From NCBI RefSeq assembly GCF_036226745.1, contig NZ_CP109013.1, forward strand, positions 6,076,001-6,140,000: a stretch of DNA of 64,000 nucleotides, in the 5' to 3' direction. Numbering within the stretch: position 1 is the first letter of the stretch; each line of letters begins with the position of its first letter. The stretch is from Streptomyces sp. NBC_00683 (lineage in GTDB: Bacteria > Actinomycetota > Actinomycetes > Streptomycetales > Streptomycetaceae). The translations under genes were made by a program, and so were the position numbers. Positions 42,837 to 51,389 of the stretch are shown here, in pieces. The notes beneath the pieces are model-generated. The model was not told the DNA's origin. It saw only the letters and a program-made list of their open reading frames with translations, and ran no database searches.

Positions 42837-43547
42837 ATGACTACGTATGAGAGCGGCAGCGCACCCAAGCCCCCCGCCAAGGACCCCTGGGACCTTCCCG
42901 ACGTGTCCGGGCTGACCATCGGCGTACTCGGCGGAACGGGCCCCCAGGGCCGGGGCCTGGCCTACCGCTTCGCCCGCGCCGGCCACAAGGTCGTCATCGG
43001 CTCCCGTGCCGCCGACCGTGCGGAAGCCGCCGCCGCCGAGCTGGGCCACGGTGTCGAGGGCGCGGACAACGCGGAATGCGCGCGCCGCAGCGACGTCGTG
43101 ATCGTCGCCGTGCCCTGGGACGGACACGCCAAGACGCTCGAGTCCCTGCGCGAGGAGCTCGTGGGCAAGCTCGTCGTCGACTGCGTCAACCCGCTCGGCT
43201 TCGACAAGAAGGGCGCCTACGCCCTGAAGCCCGAGGAGGGCAGCGCCGCCGAGCAGGCCGCCGCCCTGCTGCCCGACTCCCGGGTCACCGCCGCCTTCCA
43301 CCACCTGTCGGCGGTACTGCTCCAGGACGAGACGATCGAGGAGATCGACACCGACGTCCTGGTGCTGGGCGAGGCACGCGCCGACACCGACACCGTGCAG
43401 GCACTCGCGAGCCGTATCCCCGGTATGCGCGGCGTCTTCGCGGGCCGGCTGCGCAACGCGCACCAGGTCGAGTCGCTCGTCGCCAACCTGATCTCCGTCA
43501 ACCGCCGCTACAAGGCACACGCGGGGCTGCGCGCCACCGACGTGTGA
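42837..43547 (+). CDS. npdG: NADPH:F420 oxidoreductase NpdG/Fno
   Basis: The 236-aa protein matches the F420-dependent NADP reductase family. GVLGGTGPQGRGLA near residues 30-43 binds NADP, GSRAADRAEAA follows with the arginines that contact the 2'-phosphate, VDCVNPL is mid-chain, and HHLSAVLLQD near 157 contacts F420. It passes hydride between NADPH and the deazaflavin F420, supplying reduced F420 to PPOX-type enzymes such as the one at 12.3 kb. It is slightly longer than archaeal forms, with a 25-residue N-terminal extension. Confidence 0.88.
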   Translation: MTTYESGSAPKPPAKDPWDLPDVSGLTIGVLGGTGPQGRGLAYRFARAGHKVVIGSRAADRAEAAAAELGHGVEGADNAECARRSDVVIVAVPWDGHAKTLESLREELVGKLVVDCVNPLGFDKKGAYALKPEEGSAAEQAAALLPDSRVTAAFHHLSAVLLQDETIEEIDTDVLVLGEARADTDTVQALASRIPGMRGVFAGRLRNAHQVESLVANLISVNRRYKAHAGLRATDV

Positions 43548-43627
43548 GCCCGTGCCCGGAGCAGGAACGGGCATGAGGGACACTGGACGGGACCACGCAC
43601 CATCCCCGGACAGGAGCACCAGCCCTC

Positions 43628-43810
43628 ATGCCCCGCCTCGCCATCTACGCCCTCGTCGTCTGCGTTCTCGCCGTCGCCGCAGCCGTGGTCTCCTTCGCCC
43701 AGGGCAGTTTTCTCGGGATCATCTGGGTGCTGCTGGCCGGCCTCTCCTCGAACATGGCGTGGTACTACATCCGCAAGCACAGGCTGGAAAGCGCGGCGGC
43801 CGGGAACTAG
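43628..43810 (+). CDS. small two-helix membrane protein
   Basis: The 60-aa product consists of two hydrophobic segments (about 4-24 and 27-47) and a basic C-terminus (IRKHRLES). CAGGAG lies 9-14 nt before the ATG, and the codon pattern matches a real gene. No family is recognised. It follows npdG by 80 bp and may be read with it. Confidence 0.65.
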   Translation: MPRLAIYALVVCVLAVAAAVVSFAQGSFLGIIWVLLAGLSSNMAWYYIRKHRLESAAAGN

Positions 43811-44041
43811 GGCCTCTCGTTTGGATCATGCCGGGCTCGCGGGGTCCGGCACGCACTCCCCCAAGGCCTTAAGGGCCAGGGGGGACCCCCTCCGGCGTTG
43901 TCGTCGGTCGCCGACTTCCCCAAGCTCTCGGCTTCGCTCGAGCAGGGGAGACCCCATCGCGTGGGCTCCCTCCTCCGCCTTGCAGCTGCACGCACCGGAC
44001 CCCGCTCCCTGATCCGGCCTGATCCAAACGAAAGACCCTAG
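43807..44041. repeat. 235-bp MITE-like inverted-repeat element
   Basis: The ends are inverted repeats: 43807-43834 and 44014-44041 match over 28 bp with three mismatches, and the match resumes inward to GCGGGGTCCGG. Both ends begin CTAGGG. Internal imperfect hairpins lie near 43858-43893 and 43914-43946. There is no open frame or transposase. Positions 43830-43850 equal, inverted, 21 nt of the terminator at 40686-40706. A 13-bp direct repeat CTAGGGCCTCTCG occurs at 43807-43819 and 44038-44050. It may be a non-autonomous mobile element or a mobile terminator. Confidence 0.65.
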
Positions 44042-44050
44042 GGCCTCTCG

Positions 44051-44090
44051 CCGCTCACGCCCCGAGCCGGCCGCTCACGCCCCGAGCGCC
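44051..44090. repeat. tandem duplication of the end of the M50 protease gene
   Basis: CCGCTCACGCCCCGAGC is repeated at 44051-44067 and 44071-44087. The second copy holds the stop codon and last codons of the M50 protease gene; the first is a duplicate just outside it, next to the inverted-repeat element. Confidence 0.7.
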
Positions 44091-44887
44091 GCGCAGCCCG
44101 GGTCCTGGTCGCCGAACCACTCCTGCCAGAAGCGGTACGTGTCGAGCCCGCAGTACGTCTCGACCTCGCTGACGCCCAGCCCCCGCAGCAGCGCGTCGAC
44201 CGCGTCGAAGAAGACCCCGTTCACCTCCGGGATCCACAGCAGCGCGAAGACCGCGATCAGTCCGAACGGCGCGAACGGCTCCACCTGCCGCCGGACCTTG
44301 TACGAGAGCCAGGGCTCGATCACGCCGTAGCCGTCCAGCCCCGGGACCGGCAGGAAGTTCAGGATGGCGGCCGTCACCTGGAGCAGCGCCAGGAACGCCA
44401 GGGCCAGGCGGAAGGCGGCCGGGACCCCGTCCAGCGCGTCCAGCCAGAACGGCGCCGTGCAGACGATCGCGAACAGGACGTTCGTCAGGGGGCCCGCGGC
44501 CGAGATCAGACTGTGCTTCCAGCGGCCGTTGATACGGGCCCGCTCGATGTAGACCGCGCCACCCGGCAGGCCGATGCCGCCCATGATCACGAAGAGCACC
44601 GGCAGCACGATGCTCAGCAGGGCGTGGGTGTACTTGAGCGGATTCAGGGTGAGGTACCCCTTGGCCCCGATCGAGATGTCCCCGCTGTGCAGCGCGGTGC
44701 GGGCGTGCGCGTACTCATGCAGACACAGCGAGACGATCCAGGCCGCCGTGACGAACAGGAAGACCGCGAAGCCCGCCTCACCGGCGAAGTCCGTCCACAC
44801 CGCCCAGCCCGAGACGGCCATGACGGCGACGATCCCGAGGAAGATCGGACTGACCCGCCGGTCGCTGCGGCGGAAGGCAGTGGTCAT
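44075..44887 (-). CDS. site-2 protease-like M50 metallopeptidase
   Basis: The 270-aa protein has about six membrane helices. HEYAH (about residue 57) is the zinc-binding HExxH, and NFLPVPGLDGYG near 178 supplies the third ligand aspartate. These are the two hallmarks of intramembrane S2P proteases. It probably cuts membrane-bound regulators or signal-peptide remnants, but no anti-sigma factor is next to it. The ATG at 44887 has AGGAG 8 nt upstream; the open frame further upstream shows no homology. The last residues lie beside a tandem duplication. Confidence 0.85.
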   Translation of the reverse strand: MTTAFRRSDRRVSPIFLGIVAVMAVSGWAVWTDFAGEAGFAVFLFVTAAWIVSLCLHEYAHARTALHSGDISIGAKGYLTLNPLKYTHALLSIVLPVLFVIMGGIGLPGGAVYIERARINGRWKHSLISAAGPLTNVLFAIVCTAPFWLDALDGVPAAFRLALAFLALLQVTAAILNFLPVPGLDGYGVIEPWLSYKVRRQVEPFAPFGLIAVFALLWIPEVNGVFFDAVDALLRGLGVSEVETYCGLDTYRFWQEWFGDQDPGCAALGA

Positions 44888-44999
44888 CGGCGGAACTCCT
44901 GGGTGCTGGACTGCGGGCGGCGAGCCCCGACAGTACGGGTGACAGGGCGAGAACGTCTCGCGGTCGGGTGGTAGTTCCACGAAGTGCGGAGCCGTCACG

Positions 45000-45005
45000 G
45001 ACAAT
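45000..45005 (+). promoter_or_regulatory. possible -10 element of the AfsR-like gene
   Basis: GACAAT ends 6 nt before the GTG at 45012. With no ribosome-binding site, this points to a leaderless mRNA. Confidence 0.35.
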
Positions 45006-45011
45006 GGGCGC

Positions 45012-48000
45012 GTGCACTACGGCATTCTCGGTACGACCCAGGCTCTCCGCGACGACGGCACGGCCGTTGCCCTCGGCGGGGCGCGGCTGCGCGCCCTGCT
45101 CACGGTGCTCGCCCTGCGCCCCGGGCGCACGGTCCCGGCGACGGTTCTCGTCGACGAGGTGTGGGACGGAGATCCGCCCGCCGATGCCGTGGGCGCCCTC
45201 CAGGCACTCGTGGGCCGTCTCAGGCGGGCGCTCGGCAGGGACGCCATCGGCTCCGTGGACAACGGCTACCGGCTCGCCGCCGACCCCGACGCCGTGGACC
45301 TGCACCGCTTCGAGCGGCTCGTGGGCGAGGGCGCACGGGCCCTGGAGGACGGCGACGCGGCGAAGGCCGCCACGGTCCTCGACGACGCCCTCGCCCTGTG
45401 GCGCGGGCCCGCACTCGCCGACCTGCCCGACCGCGCGGCGACCGCCGTCCGCTGGGAGGCCCGGCGCCTCGAGGCCCGCCGCACCAGGATCGCCGCCGTC
45501 CTCGCGCTCGGCCGCCCCGACGAGGCCCTGCCCGAACTCGCCGCGCTCTGTGCCGACCACCCGATCGACGAACCCCTGCAGGCGCTGCGCATCAGGGCGC
45601 TGCAGGCCGCCGGGCGGACCGCCCAGGCACTCGCGGCGTACGGGGACGCGAGGACCGCGCTCGCCGAGCGCCTGGGCTCCTCGCCCGGACCCGAACTGCG
45701 CCGGCTGTACGACGAGCTGCTGCAACAGGACCGGCCCCGGCCGGAACCGGCGCCCTCTCCCGCCCCGCACGGAAACCTGCGGGCGAGACTCACCAGCTTC
45801 GTCGGCCGCGAGACCGACATCGCCGCCCTGCGCGAGGACCTCTCCCGGGCGCGCCTGGTCACCCTGCTGGGCCCTGGGGGCGCGGGCAAGACCAGGCTGT
45901 CCCAGGAGGCGGCCGAATCCGTCGATCCGGCCGCCTGGCCGGACGGCGTCTGGCTGGCCGAGCTCGCGCCGGTCGACGACCCCGAAGCGGTTCCGGAGGC
46001 CGTCCTCACCGCCCTCGGCGCCCGCGAGACCGTGCTGCGGGGCGCGGGAGCCGAGGGGCTCCGCGCCGTGGAGCGGGGCTCCGACCGCGCGGCCGGGGAC
46101 CCGCTCACACGTCTCACCGAGCACTGTTCCGGTCGCCGCATGCTCCTGCTGCTCGACAACTGCGAGCATGTGATCGAGGCGGCGGCCGGGCTGGCCGACC
46201 ACCTCCTCGCCCACTGCCCCGGCCTCACCGTCCTGGCGACGAGCCGCGAACCTCTCGGCGTGCCCGGCGAGTTGTTGCGGCCCGTGGACCCGCTACCCGA
46301 CCGCATGGCGCTGCGCCTGCTCGCCGACCGGGGGAGCGCCGCCAGGCCCGGCTTCCGGGTAGACGCGGATCCCGGGACCGAGGCCGCCTGCGCCGAGATC
46401 TGCCACCGCCTCGACGGGCTGCCGCTCGCCATCGAACTGGCGGCGGCACGGCTGCGCATGCTCGGTCCGCGCCAGATCGCCGACCGTCTCGACGACCGGT
46501 TCCGCCTGCTGACCAGTGGCAGCCGGACCGTACTGCCGCGCCAGCAGACCCTCCGGGCCGTCGTCGACTGGTCGTGGGAGCTCCTTGACACGGCCGAACG
46601 CGCCGTGCTGCGCCGGCTTTCGGTGTTCGCCGGAGACTCCGCCCTCACCGCGGCCGAGGAGGTCTGCTCCGTCGCGGGCGTCGACGCCCGCGACGTCGCG
46701 CCGCTCCTCGGCTCCCTGGTCGACAAGTCCCTGGTCGTCGCCGCCCCCGGCAACGACGGCGGGATGCGGTACCGGCTCCTGGAGACCGTTGCCGAGTACG
46801 CATCGGACCGGCTGGACGAGGCGGGGGAGCGGGCCGCCGTCGAGTGGCGGCATCTCGTCCACTACCGGGAGCTCGCCCGCCTCGCCGACCCGGAGCTCCG
46901 GGGTGCGGGTCAGCAGTCCGCCCTCGATCTGTTCCAGCGCGAGTACGAGAATCTGCGCACCGCCCTGCGCCGGGCCGAGGCCGCCCAGGACGAACAGGAG
47001 CTCCTCTGCCTCGTCCTCTCCCTCGGCTGGTACTGGCAGATGCGCGACCTGCGGGCCGACGCCCGCCACTGGGCCGATGCCGCGGCTGCCCTCGGCCCCG
47101 ATCCGTTCACCGAGCCCGTCGAACCGGCCCCCTCCCTGCTGGAACGGTGCACCGACAGGCCGCCCCCGATGGAGCCCGACCAGACAGAGGAGGCCAGGCG
47201 TGGTGTACGGCTGATCCGGCTGGCCAATATGGACCACTCGGGCAACGAATGGGCCACGGACGAGGGCAGGAAGCGTCTGAAGGCGATCGCCCGGACCTAC
47301 CGGCCGGGCCAGCCGCAGACCTGCCGTACGCCGGGATCCCTCTGGATGTTCGCGATCCTGTTCACCGGCAAGCCCGACCGGCTGCGCGAGCTCATGGACC
47401 AGACGGTGCGCGCCTGCCGGGAGTTCGGCTACGAATGGGAGCTGGCCGCCGCGCTGCAGATGCGGGCCAACGTGCTGGCCAACCGCCCCGACTGGGCGGG
47501 CGAAGCCCGGCAGGACGCGAACGAGAGCCTGGACATCTTCGTACGCGTCGGTGATGCCTGGGGCTCCGCCGAAGCGCTCTCCTCCCGGGGCGAGGCCCAT
47601 GAGCGCGCCGGCGACAGTGCCTCCGCGGCCGAGGACTTCCGTACCGCGGTCACCTACGCCGAGCAGCTCGGTGCCCAGACCCAGGTCGCGCTGCTGCGGG
47701 CCCGGTACGCCTCCGCTCTCCTCGAGATCGGCCGGGGCGAGGAGGGGGAGTCCATCCTGCGTGAGGTGCTCGCCAAGGGACGGCAGGCCGGGCACGAGGC
47801 GATGCCCGCCGCCCGGCTCTACCTCGCCCTGTGGCTGGGGCGGACCGGACGCACCACGGAGGCACGCGAGCAACTCGCCGCACTGCGAAAGGAGTTCGGA
47901 TCGGAGACGGTGGCGATCTTCGAGGGTTTCGTGCTGGGTATGCAGGCCTGGCTGGACAACCTCGACGGCGATTACGCCAGGGCCCTGAACCGGGCCTGCC

Positions 48001-48344
48001 GCGCGCTGGAGAGATCGCAGGGTTCGATGTCGCAGATGGTGGCACCACAGATGTCGTCCCTGCACCTGGTCGCCGTCGCATGGGCCCTGGGCGGTCTCGG
48101 CGGAGAGCGGCGGTGCAGGGACGCGGCGCGGCTGCTCGGACTGCACGCGGTACTGCTGCCGGCCGGTCACGTACCGACCGTGACGGAGCGCAGTAACCGG
48201 GATGCGGCGGAAGAGGTCGTCAGAGCGGGACTGGCGGACGACGCCGCCTTCGAGACCGCGTACGCCGAAGGCGGTGGCCTCGCACTGGAGGAGGCCACCG
48301 CCTTTGCGGACGCATACGTGCAGGAGCAGGACTCCGGCCCGTGA
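45012..48344 (+). CDS. AfsR/SARP-family regulator with NB-ARC ATPase and TPR region
   Basis: The 1110-aa protein has an OmpR-like winged helix (about 1-90), the BTAD activation domain (about 95-240), and an NTPase with P-loop GPGGAGKT at 287-294 and Walker B LLLLDNCEHV near 380. A winged-helix-like middle (PRQQTLRAVVDWSWELL) and a long TPR-type helical C-terminus follow. Such SARP-NTPase-TPR proteins switch on secondary-metabolite genes or global responses. It lies alone, without an obvious biosynthetic cluster in the window, and converges on a DrrAB-type exporter whose gene starts at the next base on the other strand. Its target is unknown. Confidence 0.88.
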   Translation: MHYGILGTTQALRDDGTAVALGGARLRALLTVLALRPGRTVPATVLVDEVWDGDPPADAVGALQALVGRLRRALGRDAIGSVDNGYRLAADPDAVDLHRFERLVGEGARALEDGDAAKAATVLDDALALWRGPALADLPDRAATAVRWEARRLEARRTRIAAVLALGRPDEALPELAALCADHPIDEPLQALRIRALQAAGRTAQALAAYGDARTALAERLGSSPGPELRRLYDELLQQDRPRPEPAPSPAPHGNLRARLTSFVGRETDIAALREDLSRARLVTLLGPGGAGKTRLSQEAAESVDPAAWPDGVWLAELAPVDDPEAVPEAVLTALGARETVLRGAGAEGLRAVERGSDRAAGDPLTRLTEHCSGRRMLLLLDNCEHVIEAAAGLADHLLAHCPGLTVLATSREPLGVPGELLRPVDPLPDRMALRLLADRGSAARPGFRVDADPGTEAACAEICHRLDGLPLAIELAAARLRMLGPRQIADRLDDRFRLLTSGSRTVLPRQQTLRAVVDWSWELLDTAERAVLRRLSVFAGDSALTAAEEVCSVAGVDARDVAPLLGSLVDKSLVVAAPGNDGGMRYRLLETVAEYASDRLDEAGERAAVEWRHLVHYRELARLADPELRGAGQQSALDLFQREYENLRTALRRAEAAQDEQELLCLVLSLGWYWQMRDLRADARHWADAAAALGPDPFTEPVEPAPSLLERCTDRPPPMEPDQTEEARRGVRLIRLANMDHSGNEWATDEGRKRLKAIARTYRPGQPQTCRTPGSLWMFAILFTGKPDRLRELMDQTVRACREFGYEWELAAALQMRANVLANRPDWAGEARQDANESLDIFVRVGDAWGSAEALSSRGEAHERAGDSASAAEDFRTAVTYAEQLGAQTQVALLRARYASALLEIGRGEEGESILREVLAKGRQAGHEAMPAARLYLALWLGRTGRTTEAREQLAALRKEFGSETVAIFEGFVLGMQAWLDNLDGDYARALNRACRALERSQGSMSQMVAPQMSSLHLVAVAWALGGLGGERRCRDAARLLGLHAVLLPAGHVPTVTERSNRDAAEEVVRAGLADDAAFETAYAEGGGLALEEATAFADAYVQEQDSGP

Positions 48345-49202
48345 TCAGGTCTTCTTGCGGAACTTGCTGACCGCGAGCGGAGCCATCACCGCCGTGATGA
48401 GCACGGTCCAGCCGAGCGTCACCCAGACCGAGTGGGCGAGCGGGCCGCCCATCATCAGGGCGCGGGCGGCGTCGGCCAGGTTGGACAGCGGGTTGTAGTC
48501 GGTGAACGTCTGGAGCCAGCCGGGCATCGTCTGGGTCGGCGCGAAGATGGACGAACCGAACTGGAGCGGCATCAGCACGAGCATCCCCATCCCCTGGACG
48601 GCCTGAGCCGTCTTCATGGTCAGTCCGAGCAGGATGAAGATCCACATGATGGCGGCGCCGAACGCGGCCGACAGGGCGATCGCGCCGATCAGCCCGAGCA
48701 CCGACTCCTGGAGCTCCATGCCGAGCGCGAAGCCCATGCCCAGCAGGATCAGCGTGGCGACCATCATCCGGCCGAGCTCGACCACGATCTTCGCGATGAG
48801 CACCGAGGAGCGGGCGATCGGCATCGTGCGGAACCGGTCCATGACCCCCTTGCGGAAGTCGTCGTTGACACCGGAACCGACCGCCATGGCGATGTTCATG
48901 CCCATCATCGCCATCAGGCCGGGGATCAGGTAGTTGAGGTACTCCTGCCGGCCGCCGCCCATGCTGCCGCCGACCGAGCCGCCGAAGACGTACACGAACA
49001 GCAGCGTGAAGATGACCGGCATCAGGAGCGCGTCGAACATCGACTCCGGATCCTTCTTGATCTGGAGCAGGTTGCGCCGCACCAGCGCCCCGATGTGGCG
49101 CAGGTTGTTCCGCAGCCCGATCCGGCCCTCGTCGTGGAGCTTCGTGACCGGTGCGGGCGCCGGCGTGCCGGTGGGGGTGGGCGTCAGAGTCGTCGTGCTC
49201 AT
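48345..49202 (-). CDS. DrrB-type ABC-2 permease
   Basis: The 285-aa protein has a Pro/Thr-rich cytoplasmic start, then six membrane segments with the ABC-2 signature region GVNDDFRKGVMDRFRTMPIARSSVL (fragment DRFRTMPIARS), typical of daunorubicin-resistance DrrB. Its ATG overlaps the ATPase stop by 4 bp. It should export an antibiotic-like or lipid compound with the ATPase. Its stop abuts the convergent AfsR-like gene, with no space for a separate terminator. Confidence 0.86.
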   Translation of the reverse strand: MSTTTLTPTPTGTPAPAPVTKLHDEGRIGLRNNLRHIGALVRRNLLQIKKDPESMFDALLMPVIFTLLFVYVFGGSVGGSMGGGRQEYLNYLIPGLMAMMGMNIAMAVGSGVNDDFRKGVMDRFRTMPIARSSVLIAKIVVELGRMMVATLILLGMGFALGMELQESVLGLIGAIALSAAFGAAIMWIFILLGLTMKTAQAVQGMGMLVLMPLQFGSSIFAPTQTMPGWLQTFTDYNPLSNLADAARALMMGGPLAHSVWVTLGWTVLITAVMAPLAVSKFRKKT

Positions 49203-50209
49203 GCCGCGACCTCCTGGGGGATCGTGTCGGTGACGGTGGCCTTGTCGCCCGTGATGGCGAGGAAGACCTCGTCCAGGCTGGGCAGCGCGGTGGCGACATG
49301 GGCGAGGGAGAAGCCCCGGGCGCCGAGCAGGCCGATCACGGCGGTCAGCTGCTCGTCGCTGAGGATCGGTACGTAGAGCAGTCCCTCGTCCGGGACCGCC
49401 TGGGCGCCCGCGATGCCGTCGAGACCGGCCTCCCGCAGCGCCTGCGCCATCGAGGCCAGTTCGGCCGGGTCGGAGGGCCGGATCTGCAGGGTGCGGCCGC
49501 CGACCTTGGCCTTCAGCTCGTCGACACCGCCCCGGGCGATGATCTTGCCCTTGTCGATGACCGTGAGCTCGTTGGCGAGCTGCTCGGCCTCTTCCATGTA
49601 CTGGGTGGTGAGCAGCACGGTCGCCCCCTCCGCGACCATCCGCTGCACCTCGTCCCAGACCTCGTTGCGGGTACGGGGGTCGAGCCCCGTCGTCGGCTCG
49701 TCCAGGTAGAGCACGGCCGGGCTGCCGATCATGGACGCGGCCAGGTCCAGCCGGCGGCGCATCCCGCCGGAGTAGTCCATCGCGGCCTTCTTCGCCGCGT
49801 CGGTGAGCGAGAAGCGCTCCAGCAGCTCGTCGGCGCGGGACCTGGCCTTCTTGCGCGGCAGGTCGAGCAGCCGACCGATCATGTAGAGGTTCTCCCAGCC
49901 GGACAGCTTCTCGTCCACCGAGGCGTACTGGCCGGTCAGGCCGATGGTGCGGCGCAGCTGCCGGGGCTGCTTCACCACGTCGTAGCCCGCCACGACCGCG
50001 TGCCCGGCGTCGGGCAGGATCAGGGTGGAGAGGCAGCGTACGAGGGTGGTCTTGCCGGCGCCGTTGGGCCCGAGCACACCGAGAACGGTGCCTTCGCGCA
50101 CATCGAGGTCCACGCCGTCCAGCGCCTTGGTCGAGCCGTAGTGCTTGACCAGCCCCCGCACCTCGACGGCGTTCGTGCCGTTCCTGGGGTTCTTGTCGTT
50201 TCGCGTCAT
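49199..50209 (-). CDS. DrrA-type ABC transporter ATPase
   Basis: From the ATG at 50209 the protein has 336 residues. Walker A GPNGAGKTT is at about 47-55, the signature YSGGMRRRLDLAASM and Walker B LYLDEPTTGLD follow, and a DrrA C-terminal domain holds RTLQIRPSD. It powers the DrrB-like permease. In-frame starts at 50218 (ATG) and 50239 (TTG) are alternatives; I prefer 50209 because the TTG lies inside a tandem repeat that looks regulatory. No TetR gene is adjacent. Confidence 0.87.
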   Translation of the reverse strand: MTRNDKNPRNGTNAVEVRGLVKHYGSTKALDGVDLDVREGTVLGVLGPNGAGKTTLVRCLSTLILPDAGHAVVAGYDVVKQPRQLRRTIGLTGQYASVDEKLSGWENLYMIGRLLDLPRKKARSRADELLERFSLTDAAKKAAMDYSGGMRRRLDLAASMIGSPAVLYLDEPTTGLDPRTRNEVWDEVQRMVAEGATVLLTTQYMEEAEQLANELTVIDKGKIIARGGVDELKAKVGGRTLQIRPSDPAELASMAQALREAGLDGIAGAQAVPDEGLLYVPILSDEQLTAVIGLLGARGFSLAHVATALPSLDEVFLAITGDKATVTDTIPQEVAA

Positions 50210-50228
50210 GTCCACCATGACATCAGCC

Positions 50229-50264
50229 GTCACCGACAAGTCACCGACAAGCCGCTGACAGCGG
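50229..50264. promoter_or_regulatory. tandem 11-bp repeat and palindrome upstream of drrA
   Basis: GTCACCGACAA is present twice head to tail (50229-50239, 50240-50250), followed by the palindrome CCGCT-GAC-AGCGG (50252-50264). They lie just upstream of the ABC exporter and may bind a regulator. SARP proteins bind direct repeats, so the neighbouring AfsR-like protein is a candidate. Confidence 0.4.
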
Positions 50265-50277
50265 ACCTACCGCAGGG

Positions 50278-50313
50278 CGACAGCCCGCCGATGGGGGAGT
50301 CGGCGGGCTGTCG
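50278..50313 (-). terminator. terminator of panB
   Basis: A perfect 14-bp stem (50278-50291 with 50300-50313) and 8-nt loop lie 27 bp beyond the panB stop. Confidence 0.7.
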
Positions 50314-50339
50314 GTGGTGCGGCAGTGGTCAGCGGGGCG

Positions 50340-51227
50340 TCAGTGGAAGGTGTGCTCCGGCTGCGGGAACGTTCCGCCGACGACCTCGTCGGCGAATTCC
50401 TTCGCGGCGTCTCCGAGCACCTGGCGCATGTTCGCGTACTGCTTGGTGAAGCGGGGCACCTTGCCGCCGGTCAGCCCGACCATGTCGGTGTAGACCAGCA
50501 CCTGGGCGTCCGTGTCCGGCCCGGCGCCGATGCCGACGGTCGGGATGTGCAGGGTGCGGGTCACCTCGGCGGCCAGTTCGGCCGGTACGAGCTCCAGGAC
50601 CACGGCGAACGCGCCCGCGTCCTGCACCGCCTTCGCATCGCGCAGCAGCTGCTGCGCGGCCTCCTCGCCGCGGCCCTGCACCCGGTAGCCCATGGCGTTG
50701 ACGGACTGCGGGGTCAGGCCGATGTGGCCCATGACCGGGATTCCGGCCTCGACCAGCAGCCTGATCTGCTCGTGGGAGCGCTCGCCGCCCTCCAGCTTGA
50801 CCGCGCCGACGCCGGCGTCCTTGATCAGCCGGGTGGCGTTGCGGAGGGCCTGGACGGGTCCCTCCTGGTACGCCCCGAAGGGCAGGTCGGCGACGATGAG
50901 GGCGCGCTTGGTACCCCGTACGACGGCGGCGGAGAGCATGGTCATCTCGTCCATCGTGACGGGAACGGTCGTCTCGTAGCCGAGGTGGCAGTTGCCCATG
51001 GAGTCGCCGACGAGCATGACCGGGATGCCGGCCTCGTCGAAGACGGACGCGGTCATCGCGTCATAGGCGGTGAGCATGGGCCACTTCTCGCCGCGCTCAC
51101 TGGCTGCGGCGATGTCGTGGACGGTGATGCGGCGGGTGCTCTTTCCCCCGTACAACGCCTTGCCGGCGGCGGGGGAGGGACCTGCTGGGGGTGTGGTGTT
51201 CTGATTCTGCGCAGCCTGAAGCGACAT
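50340..51227 (-). CDS. panB: 3-methyl-2-oxobutanoate hydroxymethyltransferase (ketopantoate synthase)
   Basis: The 295-aa enzyme has the PanB barrel. LTAYDAMTASVFDEAG comes early, the metal-binding aspartate is in MLVGDSMGN, VIADLPFGAYQ and VKLEGG follow, and GHIGLTPQ and PTVGIGAGPDTDAQVLV close it. It adds the hydroxymethyl group from methylene-tetrahydrofolate to 2-oxoisovalerate in pantothenate and CoA synthesis. The ATG at 51227 was chosen because AAGGAG lies 9 nt upstream; an ATG at 51248 would contain that site. It diverges from the DHA2 pump, with a TetR-type palindrome between, closer to the pump. Confidence 0.93.
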   Translation of the reverse strand: MSLQAAQNQNTTPPAGPSPAAGKALYGGKSTRRITVHDIAAASERGEKWPMLTAYDAMTASVFDEAGIPVMLVGDSMGNCHLGYETTVPVTMDEMTMLSAAVVRGTKRALIVADLPFGAYQEGPVQALRNATRLIKDAGVGAVKLEGGERSHEQIRLLVEAGIPVMGHIGLTPQSVNAMGYRVQGRGEEAAQQLLRDAKAVQDAGAFAVVLELVPAELAAEVTRTLHIPTVGIGAGPDTDAQVLVYTDMVGLTGGKVPRFTKQYANMRQVLGDAAKEFADEVVGGTFPQPEHTFH

Positions 51228-51346
51228 GGCCAACGGCTCCTTCGTCATCTCGTGGCGCCCTGACGGCGTCCCCGGATCCCTTCCATGGTGGCATCCCGGA
51301 GCCGCTCCCGGGAAGTGGGCCCCGGCGACCGGGTAAAGACTTTCCA

Positions 51347-51365
51347 ATACGAGACGGTCTCGTAT
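51347..51365. promoter_or_regulatory. TetR-type operator of the DHA2 pump
   Basis: ATACGAGAC-G-GTCTCGTAT is a perfect 9-bp-armed palindrome 24 bp before the pump start codon. It is A+T-rich relative to its flanks. The TetR gene downstream of the pump is the probable binder. Confidence 0.65.
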
Positions 51366-51389
51366 CGAAATTGGGTTAGGGTCGTCGCC

